A DNA stretch of 64,000 nt from Deltaproteobacteria bacterium (GTDB lineage Bacteria; Desulfobacterota_D; UBA1144; Nemesobacterales; JAJCZQ01). The stretch lies in NCBI GenBank assembly GCA_029262335.1, contig JAJCZQ010000017.1, positions 84,250 to 148,249 on the forward strand, written 5' to 3'. Of this stretch, positions 16,213 through 23,949 are shown piece after piece (within the stretch, counting starts at the first letter, position 1; each line of letters begins with the position of its first letter). A model generated the notes under the pieces. That model was not told the origin of the DNA. It saw nothing but the letters and a program-made list of their open reading frames with translations, and did no database searches. Both the position numbers and the translations under genes were made by a program.

Positions 16213-18108
16213 TTAAATATTCAGCCCCAACGTGAGAAAAATTGTTCTACCCGGGAGGGGAAAATCAAAAGCATCTCTCACGTTGAGGTTGTTAAAAATA
16301 TTTTTTGATTCTAAATTTGCATAGTAATTTTTCCACGAATATTTTATCCCTGCATCAAAAGTGGTCCTCGCATCTGTGGTCCTTGAGTTGCGGAATGCTG
16401 TGAGCGGGATTTTATCCAGGTAGTGCGCTTCTGCATAAACCTTTGTGTTGTACTTCTCAAATACAGCTCTTATATCAAACTGGTTTTTTGGCCTGCCCGG
16501 AAGCTGGGCACCTGTGTCATCAAGTTCACCATCGAGGAAAGTATAAGCTCCGTAAAAGCTTAGATAATCGGTTGGACTGTAAATAACTGTTGATTCAATT
16601 CCATTCTCAAAGACTTTGCCCACATTCCTGGGCTCTATTCTCTGGGCGCTTACAAAAACAAACAGTATCAGGTCATCCACATCACGGAGGAAATAGTTTA
16701 CTTCAAAACTTAGTTTAGGAGTTTCATAAGAAATGCCTATATCAAAATCAATAGATGTTTCGTTTTCCAGATTGGGGTTTCCGCCGATAAATCCCTGTTC
16801 AGGGAAAAAAAGTTCACTGAAAGTCGGTACGCGGAATGAACGTGCAATGTTTGTTTTTATATTAAAATTTTCATAAAAGTTGTACTTAATGCCAAGCTTT
16901 GGTGAGAATGCAAAATCGAAGGAGTCTTCACTGCCGTTTGTAAAAACAAGGTCTATCCGGGTAAGCAGGTCAATAAATAATTTGTTGTTAAAAAGAAAAA
17001 GTTCATTTCCGATAAAATAGCTAAGTGTGTTTCTGTCGGGGTTGTTAAATTCATCATTGTTCAGGTTTTCATAATTATACTGTGCAAAAGAACGAACGCT
17101 TAGATTGTCTGTCGGATACCAGGTTACGGTAGGTTTTAAACCAATGTTGTTGAGTTTGCTTTTTGTATCAATTGGGATTCCGACTGTTGGAGTGGGGTCT
17201 GTAAATTTGAGATAATCAAAATTGTTATAGAGAATCAGTTCGAAATCTAAATTATCATTAATAAAGCTGTTTTTTGAAAACCTAAGTGTTGTAAAGTTCC
17301 TGACATCCTTCTGGTTTGAGCTGTCACTCTGAAATTCTCCAAGTCCCGGAACGCCCTTGTCATCATAATAAAACTCATTAAGAAAATCTATGTTCCAATA
17401 ATTAAGACTATAATCCAGTTTTACAAGAAAGCTTTCTGCCCTGTATTCATTGTTAATTCTTCTGAGAGTAAGCCCGTTTACTGACCTGAATTTAAAATCA
17501 CCGTCTGTCTGTGCGTGGTTAAAAGACACAAGGTATCCAAGGCCTCCCGCTTTTCCCGAAGTAGCAGCATTGATAAGAAAAGTATTAAAAGAGCCGTATG
17601 TAGCATAAAAGCTGGTAAATGGGTTGCCAGTATCTTTTGTAATGATGTTTATCACTCCGCCTATTGCATCAGACCCAGCAATTGCAGATGAGCCGCCCCT
17701 TATCACTTCAATTCTGTCAATTATCCCGGCTGGTATAGTAGAAAGGTCTACTCCTCCCCCAAAAGAGTTGTTTATTTTTATTCCGTCGAGAAGTATTACA
17801 ACCTGTTCGTTGGAGCTGCCCCTGATTGAAACGGTCTTCAACTTTCCGAACCCTCCAAAATCCCGGACTGTTGTTCCGGGGGCGAGGTTTATCAGGTCGG
17901 CAGTTGTTTCAAATTCACCTTCATAATCTTCTGTATAAATAGTTGTTGAGAACGAGGAAGGGTAGTTCACCGGTGATTTGATGGAGTAGTCCTCTACTAT
18001 CACGGTGTCAAGGATATTAGAATCCTGCGCACGGAGTAATCCGGGTAAAAAAAGAACTGGTATTATTAAGATATATTTTAACAAACGTATCCCCGTTGCT
18101 TTAAGCAT
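16213..18108 (-). CDS. btuB: TonB-dependent outer-membrane cobalamin receptor
   Basis: A 631-aa receptor with signal peptide (ILIIPVLFLPGLLRAQ), a TonB-box-like DTVIVEDYS, a plug domain (LINLAPGTTVRDFGGFG, VSIRGSSNEQVVILLDG, IEVIRGGSSAIAGSDAIGG) and a C-terminal beta-barrel ending LFLTLGLNI. It imports cobamides through the outer membrane using TonB energy. The upstream cobalamin riboswitch supports the substrate. The ATG at 18108 has CCTCCCCC rather than a Shine-Dalgarno before it. An in-frame TTG at 18084 has GGGGA five bases upstream and would leave a neat signal peptide MLKYILIIPVLF, so the true start may be 18084. Confidence 0.92.
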   Translation of the reverse strand: MLKATGIRLLKYILIIPVLFLPGLLRAQDSNILDTVIVEDYSIKSPVNYPSSFSTTIYTEDYEGEFETTADLINLAPGTTVRDFGGFGKLKTVSIRGSSNEQVVILLDGIKINNSFGGGVDLSTIPAGIIDRIEVIRGGSSAIAGSDAIGGVINIITKDTGNPFTSFYATYGSFNTFLINAATSGKAGGLGYLVSFNHAQTDGDFKFRSVNGLTLRRINNEYRAESFLVKLDYSLNYWNIDFLNEFYYDDKGVPGLGEFQSDSSNQKDVRNFTTLRFSKNSFINDNLDFELILYNNFDYLKFTDPTPTVGIPIDTKSKLNNIGLKPTVTWYPTDNLSVRSFAQYNYENLNNDEFNNPDRNTLSYFIGNELFLFNNKLFIDLLTRIDLVFTNGSEDSFDFAFSPKLGIKYNFYENFNIKTNIARSFRVPTFSELFFPEQGFIGGNPNLENETSIDFDIGISYETPKLSFEVNYFLRDVDDLILFVFVSAQRIEPRNVGKVFENGIESTVIYSPTDYLSFYGAYTFLDGELDDTGAQLPGRPKNQFDIRAVFEKYNTKVYAEAHYLDKIPLTAFRNSRTTDARTTFDAGIKYSWKNYYANLESKNIFNNLNVRDAFDFPLPGRTIFLTLGLNI

Positions 18109-18175
18109 GGGGGAGGCACAAAAAATTTAAGCATATATTTTTCTCCCCTCGAAGAAAATATAAATCTAGTTTTTG

Positions 18176-18330
18176 GGGCAGGTCTTCTGACTTATAACCA
18201 ATTGTGGCCGGTGCGCCTTCCCGGTTTTCACCAGTGGCATAATGCATCGGTTTGTAAGGTTAAATACAGCAGCGGGGCTGTGCCGGACTCTAACCGGCTT
18301 CCCGTTTTAATCCTTCAGGAACCCTAAAAT
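18176..18330 (-). promoter_or_regulatory. Cobalamin riboswitch controlling btuB operon
   Basis: Read on the minus strand, the element starts near AGGGTTCCTGAAGG. It contains the conserved GGGAAGCCGG core, AGAGTCCGGCACAGCCCCGC and ATGCCACTGG, and ends in the B12 box AAGTCAGAAGACCTGCC. These are the standard conserved blocks of the AdoCbl-type riboswitch. Downstream, GAGGGGAG (18150-18143), CCTCCCCC (18116-18109) and GGGGAT (18094-18089) can pair alternatively. This looks like a translational switch on the TTG start at 18084. Confidence 0.93.
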
Positions 18331-18362
18331 TAAATTAAATTATAAAAGATCGAGTAAATTAG

Positions 18363-18391
18363 ATTATCTATCAGTTAAAAAATATTGTCAA
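18363..18391 (-). promoter_or_regulatory. Sigma-70 promoter of the riboswitch-btuB operon
   Basis: On the minus strand TTGACA (18391-18386) and GATAAT (18368-18363) are separated by 17 bases, a near-consensus promoter. Transcription would start near 18356, about 25 bases before the riboswitch aptamer. The -35 lies only 10 bases beyond the stop of the luciferase-like gene. Confidence 0.8.
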
Positions 18392-18400
18392 GTTTCAGAC

Positions 18401-19423
18401 TTAAAACCGTGAGATAACTTTCTCTCCAAACAGCTTTATACAGCCAGCAATAGCTTCATTTGGGGCCTGCGGAAAAACCATACGGTTACAGATGTAATTA
18501 ATGCCCGTCTCTTCTTTATATTTATTAATTTCATCTACGCAGTAGTCCGGTGTGCCGATCATAAAACGGTCCTCAGCAAGATGTTCGAAAAGAGGGTCAT
18601 CAATGTCTTTTACCTGCTCACCCCTGATTACTATCTTTACTCCAAGAGTGAAATAAAATTTATACATATTAATAATATATTCTGTCCCGCCTTCGATGGC
18701 TTCTTTCTGCGTATCAGCAATATAGGTTTCCCTGAGCAGTATATGTTCGATACTGTCCGGGTCATGCCCGGCTTCAGTAGCTGATTCGTTAAACCATCCG
18801 AGAGTGTCTTTAATCATCTGTGTTGTTCTGCCGGGCCCTATTAATAGAGGTTTTCCGAGCCTTCCGGCCCTTCTAATAGCAGGTTCTTCAAATGCCCCTA
18901 TATATATCGGAAGCGTCTTTTGAACAGGTTTGGGTGTTACTTCTATATTCGAAAAATTAAACCTTTTTCCTTCATATGTAAAAGGCTTGTCACCCCATGA
19001 TTTTTCAATAATATCTATTGCTTCTTCGATTCTTGACGGCCTCTGGTTAATCGGGATATTAAAACCTTCAAACTCTTCCTTCCTGTAGCCTATTGCAAGT
19101 CCCAGATCAAAGCGGCCGTCTGAAATTATATCAACTGTTGCTGCATCTTCAGCCACCCTTACGGGGTTATGAAGGGTCACTATAAATGCCCCGGTACCTA
19201 TTCTGATAGTGCTAGTGGCATTGGCAAGTGCTGCTGCCATTACAAGCGGGGAGGAGCAGTAACCATCTTCCAGGAAATGATGTTCTGACAGCCATGCGGA
19301 ATAAAAGCCTGTTTCTTCAGCAAGCTTAACATTGTCGATAGAGTTTTTATAAAGTTCCCTGTGTGTTACACCGGGTAAGTCTTTATGTGTCTGCATACTA
19401 AATAGTCCGGCACCAAATTTCAT
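18401..19423 (-). CDS. LLM-class (luciferase-like) flavin-dependent oxidoreductase
   Basis: A 340-aa TIM-barrel protein of the bacterial luciferase-like superfamily, using FMNH2 or F420. Features are FGAGLFSMQTHKDL, GFYSAWLSEHHFLEDGYCSSP with the SEHH motif, IRIGTGAFIVTLHNPVRVAED and GRFDLGLAIGYRKEEF. I start at ATG 19423, which has GGAGG at the right distance, rather than at the TTG 36 bases upstream. It is divergent from a second LLM gene with 118 bases between. The substrate is unknown; members include alkanal monooxygenases and many uncharacterised enzymes. Confidence 0.85.
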   Translation of the reverse strand: MKFGAGLFSMQTHKDLPGVTHRELYKNSIDNVKLAEETGFYSAWLSEHHFLEDGYCSSPLVMAAALANATSTIRIGTGAFIVTLHNPVRVAEDAATVDIISDGRFDLGLAIGYRKEEFEGFNIPINQRPSRIEEAIDIIEKSWGDKPFTYEGKRFNFSNIEVTPKPVQKTLPIYIGAFEEPAIRRAGRLGKPLLIGPGRTTQMIKDTLGWFNESATEAGHDPDSIEHILLRETYIADTQKEAIEGGTEYIINMYKFYFTLGVKIVIRGEQVKDIDDPLFEHLAEDRFMIGTPDYCVDEINKYKEETGINYICNRMVFPQAPNEAIAGCIKLFGEKVISRF

Positions 19424-19481
19424 TTTTCTGCCTCCAGAGATAAAATATTTCAGAATCAATTATAGCATTATTTTAATTCAG

Positions 19482-19511
19482 TTGAATCTGCAATTTAAAT
19501 ATGTTTATAAT
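19482..19511 (+). promoter_or_regulatory. Sigma-70 promoter for the plus-strand LLM gene
   Basis: TTGAAT (19482-19487), an 18-base spacer and a consensus TATAAT (19506-19511) precede the gene starting at 19542. On the opposite strand a TATAAT (19464-19459) could serve the divergent gene, so the shared 118-base region is a bidirectional promoter area. Confidence 0.6.
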
Positions 19512-19541
19512 GAATACTAATATAATTCAAGAGGTGAACTA

Positions 19542-20597
19542 ATGGCTAAAGATATAAAATTCGGACTTTCAGCCCCAATGCCGGGAGCAGATGTAAATGG
19601 TTTGATAGAGTTTTCTATAAAAGCAGACAAGCTGGGTTTTGATACAATCTGGTATCCGGACCACCTTTTGTTTGTAGCCCCCGGAGCCATAGCCCCGGAA
19701 GCCTGGACAGTGGCCGCTGCTGCAGCACCTCAGACAACTAACATACAACTCGGGACTGTATCCGATCCTCACAGAATGCACCCCGCTGTATTTGCACAAA
19801 GACTGGCTACAGTAGACCAGCTTTCAAAGGGAAGGACTGTGCTTACTCTTGGTGTTGGCGAATCCATGAACCTCGATGCATTTGGGATTGAGTGGAATAA
19901 ACCTCTTGGAAAACTTAAAGAATCAATCGATGTAATGAATATGCTCTGGGATACCGATGAACCAATTAACTTTGACGGGCAGTTCTACAAACTTGAAGAT
20001 GCATTCCTGCAGATTAAGCCATATGAAAGAAACAGTATTCCTTTTTATATTGCAACACATACCCCAAAGGGCCTGCAGCTCACCGGGGAAAAAGGTAACG
20101 GCTGGCTCCCAATTGATTTAAACCCCGGACTGTATAAAGAGTACCTTGGAGATATAACATCCGCGGCAGAAAATGTGAACAGACCTCTTGATGATTTTGA
20201 CCCAGCTCTATGGGTATTTACTTCCCTTGGTAAAGATGTTGATGAAGCTTATAAAACCCTTGAGCCTTTTAAATACGTGCTTGTTATGCAGGACCAGCTC
20301 CTAAAAGCCGGATACGATGTGGATATTCCAGAGGAGTATCACGGAATTAATTATTTTAATATTGTTCCTACTGACGAAGAGAAACGTGCCAAGTTTAGAG
20401 AACTAGGCCAGCTTTTCCCGCGCGAAGCAATCCTGGATTTTACAATTACCGGAGCTAAAAAAGACTGCATAGAAAAAATTGAGAAATATATAGATGCGGG
20501 TGTTAGGAACTTTGTACTGTTTTACAGATTCAGTCCGGACCCTGACCTTGCACTTGAAACTTATGCAAAAGAGATTATTCCTTATTTTAAGGGTTAA
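19542..20597 (+). CDS. LLM-class oxidoreductase, F420-dependent type
   Basis: A 351-aa luciferase-like TIM-barrel enzyme, beginning IKFGLSAPMPGADVNG and carrying GFDTIWYPDHLLFVAPG, TNIQLGTVSDPHRMHPAVFAQ and GRTVLTLGVGESMNLDAFG. The pattern is closer to methylene-tetrahydromethanopterin-reductase-like and F420-dependent glucose-6-phosphate-dehydrogenase-like members than to luciferase proper. Cofactor F420 use is inferred, and no F420 biosynthesis gene is in the window. GAGGTGAAC is the ribosome site. Its TAA overlaps the TAA of the convergent binding-protein gene by 4 bases. Confidence 0.85.
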   Translation: MAKDIKFGLSAPMPGADVNGLIEFSIKADKLGFDTIWYPDHLLFVAPGAIAPEAWTVAAAAAPQTTNIQLGTVSDPHRMHPAVFAQRLATVDQLSKGRTVLTLGVGESMNLDAFGIEWNKPLGKLKESIDVMNMLWDTDEPINFDGQFYKLEDAFLQIKPYERNSIPFYIATHTPKGLQLTGEKGNGWLPIDLNPGLYKEYLGDITSAAENVNRPLDDFDPALWVFTSLGKDVDEAYKTLEPFKYVLVMQDQLLKAGYDVDIPEEYHGINYFNIVPTDEEKRAKFRELGQLFPREAILDFTITGAKKDCIEKIEKYIDAGVRNFVLFYRFSPDPDLALETYAKEIIPYFKG

Positions 20598-22183
20598 TTT
20601 GTTTCGATAAATTCGACCCTGTTAAAATAGATCAGATTTAGAGGGTCTGGTTCTAGCCCTTTAATAAAAGGCTTTATCATGTTTTGCTGTACCTGGTTTA
20701 CGTATGGGACAATAGCTACATCAGTCTCCGTAAGTATGGTCTGTGCTTTGTTGTAAAGATCTACTCTTTTTTCCGTATCCTGTTCTTCAGCTGCAGTTTC
20801 GACAAGCCTGTCGTATTCGGGATTGCACCAGTTTGTATGGTTATTACCGCTTGCACACTCAAAGAGGTTCATAAAATTGTGAGGGTCAGGAAAATCAGCT
20901 CCCCAACTGCCCCTTGATATCTCGGGAGGATTTGTCTGACGTGTTTTTAAATAGACTTTCCACTCCTGGTTATCAAGTTCAACTTCAACGCCAAGATGTT
21001 TTTTCCACATACTTTGAAGGGCTTCGGCTATAATCCTGTTGTTTCCGACATCCGGATACAGAAATGAAGCATCAGGAAAGTTTTTGCCCCCGGGAAATCC
21101 TGCTTCTGCAAGCAGCTTCCTGCCATTTTCGGGATCAAATTTTATTCCAATATCAGGATTATGGGCAAGCATATTTTTAGGTATCCATGAAGTAGCCGGA
21201 AATCCTGCACCCTGGATCAGACCGACTATACTGTCACGTTCTATTGCGCTGGCAAATGCCTTTCTTACCAGGGGATTATCAAAAGGCGGTTTCTTAATAT
21301 TAAATGCTACGTAGCTTCCCCTGTAGGCTTCTCTTGTAATAAATTCTCCGGTGTCGACCAGTCTAGGCACTTCCAGGACAGGGATACTTTTACTATCAAG
21401 AAAATCTAGTTCCCCGCTTTCGTAAAGTGCCAGAGCAGAGCTCGGATTTTCGTTCATTATCATCTTTACTTTTTTTACGTTCTTTGGTTTCTGGCCCCAG
21501 TATTTTTCATTTTCCTCAAGGATCATAAAATCATGGTGTTTCCATTTGGTGAGTTTGTAAGGGCCAATCGTCACAATGTTTTCCGGATCAGTCCAGCTCT
21601 GGCCGTGTTTTTTTATGATGTCTTCCCGCTGTGGGAATGTGGACATAAATGATACAACACTTGGAAAATATGTAGCCGGACGTTTTAATTTCACCTGGAG
21701 CGTATTATCATCAATAGCTTTTACCCCAACTTTTGAAAAATCCGTGATCTTCCCCGCGTTGTATTCTTCGGCATTTTCAAGATCGAACAAAAAATATGCA
21801 TAGTCCCCGGCGGTTGCGGGGTTTAATATTCTGTTCCAGGAATATACAAAGTCCTGTGCCCGAAGGGGAACACCGTCCGACCATACAACTCCTTCCCTGA
21901 TTTTAAATACGAATGTTTTACCGTCTTCGCTTATAGTCCAGCTTTCGGCAAGGGCAGGTTCCGGTTTGTGTTCATGGCTGAATTTCGTAAGTCCGTCCAT
22001 TATGTTGTTAAGAATAGTGTAGGAAGTGCTGTCCGTAGCCAAAGAACCGTCAAGAGAAGGCGGCTCTGTACCTATGTTTATATTTAGAGTGTCTTTTTCA
22101 GAAATGTTTACCACAGTGGGATTATTGTTGCATGAAAAGAACAGGATTAGTGTTGAAAATAGAAAGAAATAATAGTTTTTCAT
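20594..22183 (-). CDS. Peptide/solute ABC transporter substrate-binding lipoprotein (SBP family 5, OppA-like)
   Basis: A 529-aa extracytoplasmic binding protein with a hydrophobic N-terminus ending in FFSC (Cys18), an imperfect lipobox. It contains LNINIGTEPPSLDGSLATDS, KFSHEHKPEPALAESWTISEDGKTFVFKIREGVVWSDG and PLRAQDFVYSWNRILNPATAGDYA, all classical for OppA/DppA-type proteins. Length matches OppA. Ligand is probably an oligopeptide but family 5 also binds nickel, sugars and others. No permease or ATPase gene is adjacent, so it is an orphan in this window. The 3' end is convergent with the LLM gene. Confidence 0.9.
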   Translation of the reverse strand: MKNYYFFLFSTLILFFSCNNNPTVVNISEKDTLNINIGTEPPSLDGSLATDSTSYTILNNIMDGLTKFSHEHKPEPALAESWTISEDGKTFVFKIREGVVWSDGVPLRAQDFVYSWNRILNPATAGDYAYFLFDLENAEEYNAGKITDFSKVGVKAIDDNTLQVKLKRPATYFPSVVSFMSTFPQREDIIKKHGQSWTDPENIVTIGPYKLTKWKHHDFMILEENEKYWGQKPKNVKKVKMIMNENPSSALALYESGELDFLDSKSIPVLEVPRLVDTGEFITREAYRGSYVAFNIKKPPFDNPLVRKAFASAIERDSIVGLIQGAGFPATSWIPKNMLAHNPDIGIKFDPENGRKLLAEAGFPGGKNFPDASFLYPDVGNNRIIAEALQSMWKKHLGVEVELDNQEWKVYLKTRQTNPPEISRGSWGADFPDPHNFMNLFECASGNNHTNWCNPEYDRLVETAAEEQDTEKRVDLYNKAQTILTETDVAIVPYVNQVQQNMIKPFIKGLEPDPLNLIYFNRVEFIETN

Positions 22184-22209
22184 AATGCCGATTTATCATA
22201 AAGGAAAAA

Positions 22210-23457
22210 ATGATATTGTCCAACTGTTTTAGTAATGGTTATTTTATTTTAACAATGCCTACGATTAAAGATATTAAAAAAGCTTCAGGAAGACTTAATA
22301 ATGTGATACATGAAACCCCGCTGGTTTATTCCTATGCCATGCAGGAATTGATTGGTGCAAATGTGTATTTCAAGCTTGAGAATCTGCAAAGGACGGGCTC
22401 GTTTAAGATAAGGGGTGCATATAATAAGCTCTATCAGATTAAGAATAAAAATAATTCCGTGATAACAGCCTCAGCAGGGAATCATGCACAGGGAGTGGCA
22501 CTGTCATCAAGGCTGCTTGATATTAAGGCAAAAGTAATAATGCCCGAAGCAACTCCCATAAATAAGATGCTGTCTGTAAAACATTACGGCGGTGAGGTAT
22601 TGCTTCACGGGGCTAATTTTGATGAATCATTAGAGTATGCACTGGAAGAATCTGAACGTGAAGGATCTACCTTTATTCATGCATTTGATGACGAAGATGT
22701 AATTGCCGGGCAGGGTACAATCGGCCTTGAGATACACAAAGACCTGAAAAAAGTTGATGCGGTATTTGTTCCGATAGGAGGGGGCGGATTAATCTCGGGG
22801 ATTGCGGTAGCATTAAAAGAAACAAATCCAAAAATAAAAATATTTGGTATTCAGACTGAGAATATTCCCTCAATGGTTGAAGCAATCAAGAAGAAGAAAC
22901 CCGTTGAGGTCCCTTCAAAATCAACACTTGCGGATGGTATTGCAGTCAAAAAGGCAGGAGATATCACTTTAGGCCTGGTAAATAAATATGTTGACGATGT
23001 CTTTACCGTAAATGAAGACGAGATTGAAGATTCGCTATTGATACTGGCAAGTAAAAAAAGGCTTGTTGTTGAGGGTTGCGGTGGTGTGGGCCTTGCGGGC
23101 CTTATGAAAAGGCGTAAGAAATTTAAAAATAAAAATGTCGTGGTCCTTATCAGCGGCGGTAACATAGATATTAATATTTTATCAAAAATTATAGAGAGGG
23201 GACTGAATAAACAGGGTCGGCTTATGAGAATGGACCTGGAGCTTCCTGATATCCCCGGGGCACTTGGAGTGCTTTCCACTTTGATTGGTGACCTTAAAGG
23301 AAATATTATTCACATACTGCATGACAGGATGACTGAGGGACTTGCTCTTAACAGGGCAATTGTGGAAATAACCCTTGAAACAAGAAATAAGGAACATCAG
23401 AAAGAAATTGCGGGTGTCTTAAAAAGAAACGGTTACAAAATAATTAAAACTGACTGA
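22210..23457 (+). CDS. Threonine ammonia-lyase with C-terminal ACT domain
   Basis: A 415-aa PLP enzyme converting threonine to 2-oxobutyrate and ammonia. The PLP lysine is Lys66 in TGSFKIRGAYN. The glycine loop GGGGLISG binds the cofactor phosphate, and TASAGNHAQGVA is the fold-type II signature. Residues 345-415 (LPDIPGALGVLSTLI...) form one ACT domain, as in the shorter TdcB/IlvA-type enzymes. ATG 22210 has AAGGA four bases upstream; ATG 22255 (MPTIKDIKKA) matches homologue starts better but has no Shine-Dalgarno. 2-Oxobutyrate can feed isoleucine or, via propionyl-CoA, the carboxylase encoded convergently next door. Confidence 0.9.
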   Translation: MILSNCFSNGYFILTMPTIKDIKKASGRLNNVIHETPLVYSYAMQELIGANVYFKLENLQRTGSFKIRGAYNKLYQIKNKNNSVITASAGNHAQGVALSSRLLDIKAKVIMPEATPINKMLSVKHYGGEVLLHGANFDESLEYALEESEREGSTFIHAFDDEDVIAGQGTIGLEIHKDLKKVDAVFVPIGGGGLISGIAVALKETNPKIKIFGIQTENIPSMVEAIKKKKPVEVPSKSTLADGIAVKKAGDITLGLVNKYVDDVFTVNEDEIEDSLLILASKKRLVVEGCGGVGLAGLMKRRKKFKNKNVVVLISGGNIDINILSKIIERGLNKQGRLMRMDLELPDIPGALGVLSTLIGDLKGNIIHILHDRMTEGLALNRAIVEITLETRNKEHQKEIAGVLKRNGYKIIKTD

Positions 23458-23949
23458 TTACTCTTCAGTAAGAACTACAAGAAGGGTTTTTGCTTCTACT
23501 GCATCACCTTCGCTTACTTTGATGGTTTTAATCGTTCCGGCCTGAAGCGCTTTTAATTCACTTTCCATTTTCATAGCTTCAACTACAACTACAGATTCAC
23601 CTTCTTCGACAGTGTCTCCTTCGCTCTTCAGCAGCTTAACTACACGGCTTGGCATTGGGGAAATTATTTCAAGGCCACTTCCCATAGCACCCGATTTTGA
23701 AAGTTCCCTGTCGGAGATAGCTTCAAGCTCGTAAAGGTTGCCGGCATGAAATACCTGTATCTGTTTGCCCTGCTTAAAGGTACCTATAGTAAAAGATTTA
23801 TCGTTAATAATTATAGAATAGAGGTTGTCATCCAGCTTTGTGTATTCAACGGGATATTCTTCTCCGCTTATTTCGACAACAACTCCGGAGTCATCCTCTT
23901 CAATATTTACTTTGTATATTTGGTTGTCTAGTTTAAAACTGTATGTCAT
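23458..23949 (-). CDS. Biotin carboxyl carrier protein of an acyl-CoA carboxylase
   Basis: A 163-aa protein whose C-terminal 75 residues form a biotinyl domain. The biotin-accepting Lys127 lies in VEAMKMES. The N-terminal half is beta-rich (YSFKLDNQIYKVNIEEDD) and probably contacts the biotin carboxylase, as in propionyl/methylmalonyl-type carboxylases. The start ATG overlaps the stop of the biotin carboxylase gene by 4 bases. It swings carboxybiotin between the two catalytic subunits. The stop abuts that of the convergent threonine ammonia-lyase gene with no spacer. Confidence 0.93.
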   Translation of the reverse strand: MTYSFKLDNQIYKVNIEEDDSGVVVEISGEEYPVEYTKLDDNLYSIIINDKSFTIGTFKQGKQIQVFHAGNLYELEAISDRELSKSGAMGSGLEIISPMPSRVVKLLKSEGDTVEEGESVVVVEAMKMESELKALQAGTIKTIKVSEGDAVEAKTLLVVLTEE

